Assembly (NCBI GenBank): GCA_030600135.1
Contig: JAUVMS010000088.1
Location: 1 to 9,470 of the forward strand
Reading direction: 5' to 3'
Length of the DNA stretch: 9,470 nt
DNA from: Hyphomicrobiales bacterium
Lineage (GTDB): Bacteria > Pseudomonadota > Alphaproteobacteria > Rhizobiales > JAUVMS01
In this document: positions 6,079 through 9,470 of the stretch, in pieces
Layout of the letters: the number at the start of each line of letters is the position of its first letter
Position numbering within the stretch: the stretch's first letter is position 1
Program-made: the position numbers and the translations under genes
Notes under the pieces: generated by a model
What the model was told of the DNA's origin: nothing
Database searches by the model: none
Seen by the model: the letters and a program-made list of their open reading frames with translations, nothing else

Positions 6079-6422
6079 CTCGAAATTTTTGCGGGGCCAT
6101 TTGGTCCCTCCCGCGACGCTTCGGTGCACGGCCCATGCCGCTAAACGATAATTTTCCATGATTCGCGGGTCCAAATCTTGGGGAGCAGGTCGGTCCAGCT
6201 TCACAGCGCGTCCAACGTTAATCGTCGGAGGGATCAGTTTTTTATTTTGGTCCCGCTTCTGGACGAGTTCAAAGTCAAGGATTCATGAGGGCTTCGTCGA
6301 ATTCGACTTCGGCTCTCAGAAATGCTCAGGTGAATATTTTAGAAGCTATTCACAACCGACGTCAGTTCGTTGGCAGACTGTGATCTGGCCACGCGTTTCC
6401 GACGCCCAACCATCTACTGACT
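6079..6422. other. Gene-free 344-bp gap between convergent genes
   Basis: No reading frame here has recognisable protein features; a plus-strand frame at 6158-6445 lacks a ribosome binding site and runs into the DUF2092 gene on the other strand. Near the permease end, GGGGCC-ATTT-GGTCCC (6093-6108) is a six-pair hairpin with one G-T pair but no T-run after it, so it is at most a weak terminator. A 12-bp palindrome, GTCGAATTCGAC, lies at 6296-6307. Confidence 0.4.
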
Positions 6423-7205
6423 CTACTTCTGCTTTTCGAACTTGATCCGCTTGGCACCGTCCGGGACAGATGCACTGAATTGACTGTCGTCGGCCGTCCC
6501 GTTTATGCTCCACTTGTCGAGCGCAGCCAGAAATTCAGGTTTTTCGGGTCTGTTTACATAGGTGATCGCGAAGCGGCGCGGAACTGGTGACGCGTCGGCC
6601 TGAATCCAGATCTGCCAATCAGCACCCGTGCTCTCAAATGAGAGATGGTGGCTATTCACTCCCTTGACCAACCGCACGCCGAGATACTGCGCGGAAATGA
6701 TACTCTCCTTGAAGGTCTGACCGACATTAGAATAGAGCAAGTCTGCAAGTGGAAGTTGCGCCTCGTACTTTTCGATCAACTCATCCAGCAGCGCGTCCGT
6801 GTTGCCCTTGAAGTCCAGTTCCATGTACTGGTTCGCATGGGCCAATGAGACTGTAAATTTTGATCCATCAAACCAAGCGGACCGCACGGCTCTGTCGTCC
6901 GAGATTGAAACTGCTCGGAGTTGATTCGGCCGCTTTATGAGTACCCTCACTTTGCGGGCCACTTTGATCTTGATCCCCGATTTCTGCACTTCATCAAAGA
7001 ACGTATGCGCCCGGAACGAAATGGTCTTCGCGGTGGTGAGATAGTCGGACATGCCTTGCAGGACTTGCAATGCTTTTTCGTCCATTGGGCCGGCATCTTG
7101 GGATTTTGCCTCGACGGCAAACCCGACAATAGTGATTGCGAAAAGCGGAGCAGCCGTGATGCGGGCCACTTGACGACCGAACATTCCAATATTCATGCCA
7201 ATCAT
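6423..7205 (-). CDS. DUF2092 periplasmic protein (260 aa)
   Basis: The N-terminus has a basic start and a hydrophobic run (LFAITIVGFA, residues 21-30) before VEAKSQDAG, a probable signal peptide cleaved near residue 33. The mature part begins MDEKALQVLQGMSDYLTTAK (41-60). It then shows KRPNQLRAVSISDDRAVRSA (91-110), WFDGSKFTV and LIEKYEAQLPLADLLYSN (143-160), the conserved order of DUF2092 (LolA/LolB-like fold expected). Function is unknown in the family; a role in binding a lipid or hydrophobic ligand at the envelope is inference only. The start at 7205 has AAGG nine bases upstream; in-frame Met4 and Met8 are alternatives. It lies 31 bases after a small secreted Cys/His protein on the same strand, so the two are probably one operon, with this gene second. 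Confidence 0.85.
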   Translation of the reverse strand: MIGMNIGMFGRQVARITAAPLFAITIVGFAVEAKSQDAGPMDEKALQVLQGMSDYLTTAKTISFRAHTFFDEVQKSGIKIKVARKVRVLIKRPNQLRAVSISDDRAVRSAWFDGSKFTVSLAHANQYMELDFKGNTDALLDELIEKYEAQLPLADLLYSNVGQTFKESIISAQYLGVRLVKGVNSHHLSFESTGADWQIWIQADASPVPRRFAITYVNRPEKPEFLAALDKWSINGTADDSQFSASVPDGAKRIKFEKQK

Positions 7206-7236
7206 GACGTGTTACCTTTTCCAAAGACTGATTCAC

Positions 7237-7536
7237 CTAGCGGCGGCGCGAGACGCGGCGCGACGTTCGTCGCGACGTTCGACGAACGCTGCCAGCTACC
7301 GGTGCCCTAGAATGGCAGCACGAATTGGTGCGCGGCGAGACCGGATGAGAATGACAGCAATGGATCTGTATGACCCCGTCCGCCGCGACGTTCTGGATCG
7401 CAATGCGCAACGGGTTGCTCATTGTTCCTTCGATTGGAGCCGCAGATGCGCCATTGGAACAAAAACCAACGATAGCAATGACCGATAAAGCTGATGCGAT
7501 GCGGTATCCAAGTCTGATAGCAGTAGTGAAGTGCAT
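7237..7536 (-). CDS. Small secreted CCH-x10-CCH protein with Arg-rich repeat tail (99 aa)
   Basis: A signal peptide is clear: MHFTTAIRLGYRIASALSVI, then AIVGFCSNGASAA, with likely cleavage near residue 32-33. The mature chain of about 66 residues carries IHCCHSHPVSPRTNSCCHSR (58-77). This has two Cys-Cys-His triplets separated by ten residues (C60-C61-H62 and C73-C74-H75) plus extra His, suggesting disulfides or metal binding. The tail is VRRTSRRTSRRVSRRR, about three S-R-R-x repeats encoded by a 12-base tandem repeat (roughly 7243-7290). The start is decided by GGAGGAGGG just before ATG 7536, although the frame stays open back to 7674. It is followed by the DUF2092 gene after 31 bases. No family name is recognised; periplasmic or extracellular location is inferred. 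Confidence 0.65.
   Translation of the reverse strand: MHFTTAIRLGYRIASALSVIAIVGFCSNGASAAPIEGTMSNPLRIAIQNVAADGVIQIHCCHSHPVSPRTNSCCHSRAPVAGSVRRTSRRTSRRVSRRR
7240..7290 (-). repeat. 12-base tandem repeat encoding the S-R-R-x tail
   Basis: Units resembling CGAACGTCGCGA recur about three times at the 3' end of the small secreted protein gene, with the last unit diverged. They encode R-R-T-S, R-R-T-S, R-R-V-S and R-R-R. Slippage at such repeats would change tail length in steps of four residues. Confidence 0.55.
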
Positions 7537-7539
7537 AAT

Positions 7540-7548
7540 CCCTCCTCC
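7540..7548 (-). promoter_or_regulatory. Strong ribosome binding site of the small secreted protein gene
   Basis: GGAGGAGGG on the minus strand, with seven bases between its GGAGG core and ATG 7536. It is the best Shine-Dalgarno in the window and fixes the start over the longer upstream in-frame ATG codons. It suggests high translation of the secreted protein. Confidence 0.7.
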
Positions 7549-7563
7549 TCTGTCGTCGACGAA

Positions 7564-7587
7564 ACTGCGGCGGGTCTTGCCGCCAGT
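7564..7587 (-). promoter_or_regulatory. GC-rich hairpin in the leader of the secreted-protein/DUF2092 operon
   Basis: GGCGG-N6-CCGCC (7569-7573/7580-7584), extended by ACT/AGT outside, forms a stable stem about 16 bases upstream of the ribosome binding site. It could modulate mRNA stability or translation, or be incidental. Confidence 0.25.
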
Positions 7588-7736
7588 TGTCAGCGTCTTC
7601 ATCACCCAGGCAATGTTGAAATCGGCGCCGTCTGTTCGATCGAGCCCGATCACATCACCGAACATTTCCTCCAAGACTTGGCATATTAACTAAGCACACG
7701 GCGTCATTCCATGACTTCTTTAGGAGAGGATCATAT

Positions 7737-8682
7737 TTGTGGCCGTTTGTCTGGTCATTTAGCGAGAAATTGTGCCAAGATATTCGATCAATGATTTTCG
7801 GTTCTATTTGTCCGTACCAAGATTGCAAATTCCGCGGTATGTCTCCGGCGGCAGCCAAAAGAGCAGTGAGCGGAGGAAAAAGTAGCTATCTCGTAAGATC
7901 CAAACATGTCGGACAGACGTTGCGTTTTCGAGACCTAGGCGACTTCGGTGATTGGGTGCTCAGCGCCGATACGTTACGTGCCGCGATTACCAGGATCTGC
8001 TGTGGTAACGATTGTTTTCGGACCCATACCGAGTTGAAGCTCGCTGAACATGGCCCACAGGCCAACCTTAGCTATAGAGTGACCGCTCCTCTCGGACACG
8101 GCCGCAGCCATGCTTCATGCACGAGCCTTGCCCGACTACTGGATCTCTTGCGCGAGTTTCTAGTCTCGGACCTTTCCCCTCGGCGAATTATCATCGACGA
8201 TGGCAGCTTCGTCACGAGCGCAGAGTTCGAGCAGTTTTTCGGATTGCAATATTATTGTACGGGGTCGGACAAATTGCATTCTGTTTGACCGATCGCTCAT
8301 TTGTCTTTCAAAATCGCACGGCCAACAATTTTCTGATGGCCATGTGTGTGTGCGACTTTCCTCTCCAAAGAAAGCGCCCTCGTCAGACGACTTGCCCGGT
8401 TCGTCGAGGGACTATGCGAGACAATGCTTTTGGAACAGTTTCCAAGCATAGAGGCCGTCTCAAGCAAGCTTGGCCCGGGCGAGCGAACGCTGCAACGTCA
8501 ACTCAAGCAGCAGGATGTCTTGTTTTCCGAGATCACGGAAGGAATCCTCAAGCAGGGTGCCCTCCAACCTCTCCAAGCCACGAATGCACCCATCTTGCAG
8601 ATTGCGTTCACGCTTTGATCCGGCAGCATCCCTGACACTATCTCTCATGTGTTTCCACCGGAACGCGAAGCAGCGCCATTGA
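7737..8682 (+). pseudogene. AraC-family transcriptional regulator, broken by several frameshifts
   Basis: The first frame reads LRFRDLGDFGDWVLSADTLR (about 7920-7979) and ELKLAEHGPQANLSYRV with APLGHGRSH. This is the ligand-binding region found ahead of the DNA-binding domain in OruR-like AraC regulators (Arabinose_bd type). Homology then moves between frames. ILFDRSLICLS is in a second frame, followed by TANNFLMAMC in a third. The helix-turn-helix part FPSIEAVSSKLGPGERTLQR with QLKQQDVLFSEITEG and ILQIAFTL is in the original frame up to a TGA at 8616-8618. Finally FDPAASLTLSLMCF in another frame matches the last recognition helix (compare GFSDPASFSRAF). At least four frameshifts rule out a working full-length protein. 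The N-terminal 50 residues are not recognisable, so the original start is unclear. Confidence 0.75.
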
Positions 8683-9107
8683 GCGGCCGCAACGAACACG
8701 GTCCAGGAGCGATCTATACGTGCGACCGTATCGTCTCAGTCGCCTCAGCAGATCCCCCTTGGTTCACCGGGAGATTTGCAGCCGCGCCAGCAATGCCGGT
8801 CTCCCGCCGTGCGAGACGTTCTTGGGTCGCCATTTCCACGCACTTGATAAAATCGTCGGCTGACTTTGCCACCAAGGCCAAATCCGCTTACTTCGCTACT
8901 CTATCTTTGGCAACCGATACAAATCGACATTATTCTCGGTTATGGGCAGTCCGATCGGTGCGAAAATAGTCCAGTTTCCAATCGTTCGCTGAACCTTTGC
9001 CGACCAAGTATGATTCACCTGGCGGAACCCGGAATGAGTCGACGAGCGGCCTTCGTTTCGTTGTTTCGCGAATCAAATTTGAAACTTTGTCATTAAATGG
9101 CCAGGTG
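8683..9107. other. About 425 bp between two pseudogenes with no supported gene
   Basis: Only short frames occur. A minus-strand open stretch at 8714-8887 (57 codons, no good start, a stop immediately upstream) encodes SADDFIKCVEMATQERLARR and then ETGIAGAAANLPV. It has protein-like composition and vaguely recalls the C-terminal end of some glycosyltransferases, but this is too weak for a call. The region is probably decayed coding DNA. Confidence 0.35.
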
Positions 9108-9359
9108 CATACCCACGAAGCGATCTTCGATGCGATGGAGCGTAAATGGGTCTATGCCACCACCGGGTTACGCATGACGGTGCGCTTTTGCGGCGGTTGG
9201 GATTTTAAAGCCAAGGACGCCAACGCCCGCCCGCCGACCAATGTCGGTTACGCAAAGGGCGTGCCGATGGGCGGCGATCTTACCAATGGTCCCGAGGGTA
9301 AGGCATGATCCCTCCCAGTCGCCGTACGCAAGGACCCGTTAAACGCGTTTTTGGTTGAT
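9108..9359 (+). pseudogene. DUF3604 protein fragment with in-frame stop
   Basis: The frame shows THEAIFDAMERKWVYATTGL (about 9111-9167), then TVRFCGGWDFKAKDANA and VGYAKGVPMGGDLTNGPEGK (about 9243-9302). This is the conserved internal block of DUF3604 proteins, which are large, usually exported proteins of unknown function of about 600-700 residues. The frame ends at TGA 9306-9308, but the same frame carries on with SLPVAVRKDPLNAFLVD, matching the family continuation (FLVAALKDP-type). The stop is therefore a nonsense mutation in a former gene. The first two-thirds of the protein cannot be found upstream in any frame, and the upstream sequence from 8997 is not recognisably DUF3604. No product of use is expected. 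Confidence 0.7.
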
Positions 9360-9470
9360 CGGAGTGGCGAACAGTGGCTCAGCCGCGTCGTACACGGCCC
9401 GGTAGCGGTGATGGCGCCGGCCAGTGCAATTGGCTAATGGCCATTTTAGGGTGCAACCCAAACGTAAACA

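Noticed and set aside
6093..6108. Rho-independent terminator of the dusA-permease unit
   Set aside because: The hairpin has a G-T pair and no T-run follows on the plus strand, so it does not meet the usual pattern.
6158..6445. 95-codon plus-strand frame after the permease
   Set aside because: No ribosome binding site, no recognisable domain, and its end overlaps the DUF2092 gene on the other strand.
7537..7674. Longer N-terminus for the secreted Cys/His protein (starts at 7674 or 7602)
   Set aside because: The very strong GGAGGAGGG before ATG 7536 and the position of the signal peptide favour the shorter form.

Overview
The window looks like chromosomal DNA of an alphaproteobacterium, most likely Hyphomicrobiales (rhizobia-like). 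This rests on the protein style of the DusA, TauE/SafE and DUF2092 genes and on the mix of GC-rich core genes with decayed accessory DNA; no rRNA or other marker fixes the genus. All functions below come from reading motifs by eye.

Left part (1-2500): the last codons of an upstream gene, a small membrane-anchored ORF (151-393), and two class I SAM-dependent methyltransferases transcribed away from each other from a shared 291-bp region (427-1215 minus, 1507-2319 plus). The minus-strand enzyme resembles phosphoethanolamine/glycine-type N-methyltransferases. The plus-strand enzyme belongs to a family with an atypical SAM loop. An interrupted reading frame overlaps the end of the second gene.

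Middle (2500-4200): a decay zone. It holds a truncated pyrroline-5-carboxylate-reductase-like gene, about 800 bp without a recognisable gene, a tRNA 3'-end-like T-arm beside a perfect 9-bp inverted repeat, and a tyrosine integrase remnant. The integrase has lost most of its middle and two catalytic residues, and its start faces the 5' end of dusA. Genes for dusA are a known integration target, so this reads as the scar of an old integrative element. A perfect 11-bp inverted repeat lies between integrase and dusA.

Right-centre (4217-7536): intact and core-like. dusA is followed at once by a TauE/SafE (TSUP) permease, probably as one operon. A convergent two-gene unit encodes a tiny secreted Cys/His protein with an Arg-rich repeat tail and a DUF2092 periplasmic protein.

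Right end (7700-9470): a second decay zone, with an AraC-family regulator broken by several frameshifts and the remnant of a DUF3604 gene with an in-frame stop. No CRISPR array, complete transposon or recognisable defence system was seen. The most unusual items are the integrase/att scar at dusA and the secreted CCH-x10-CCH protein paired with DUF2092.
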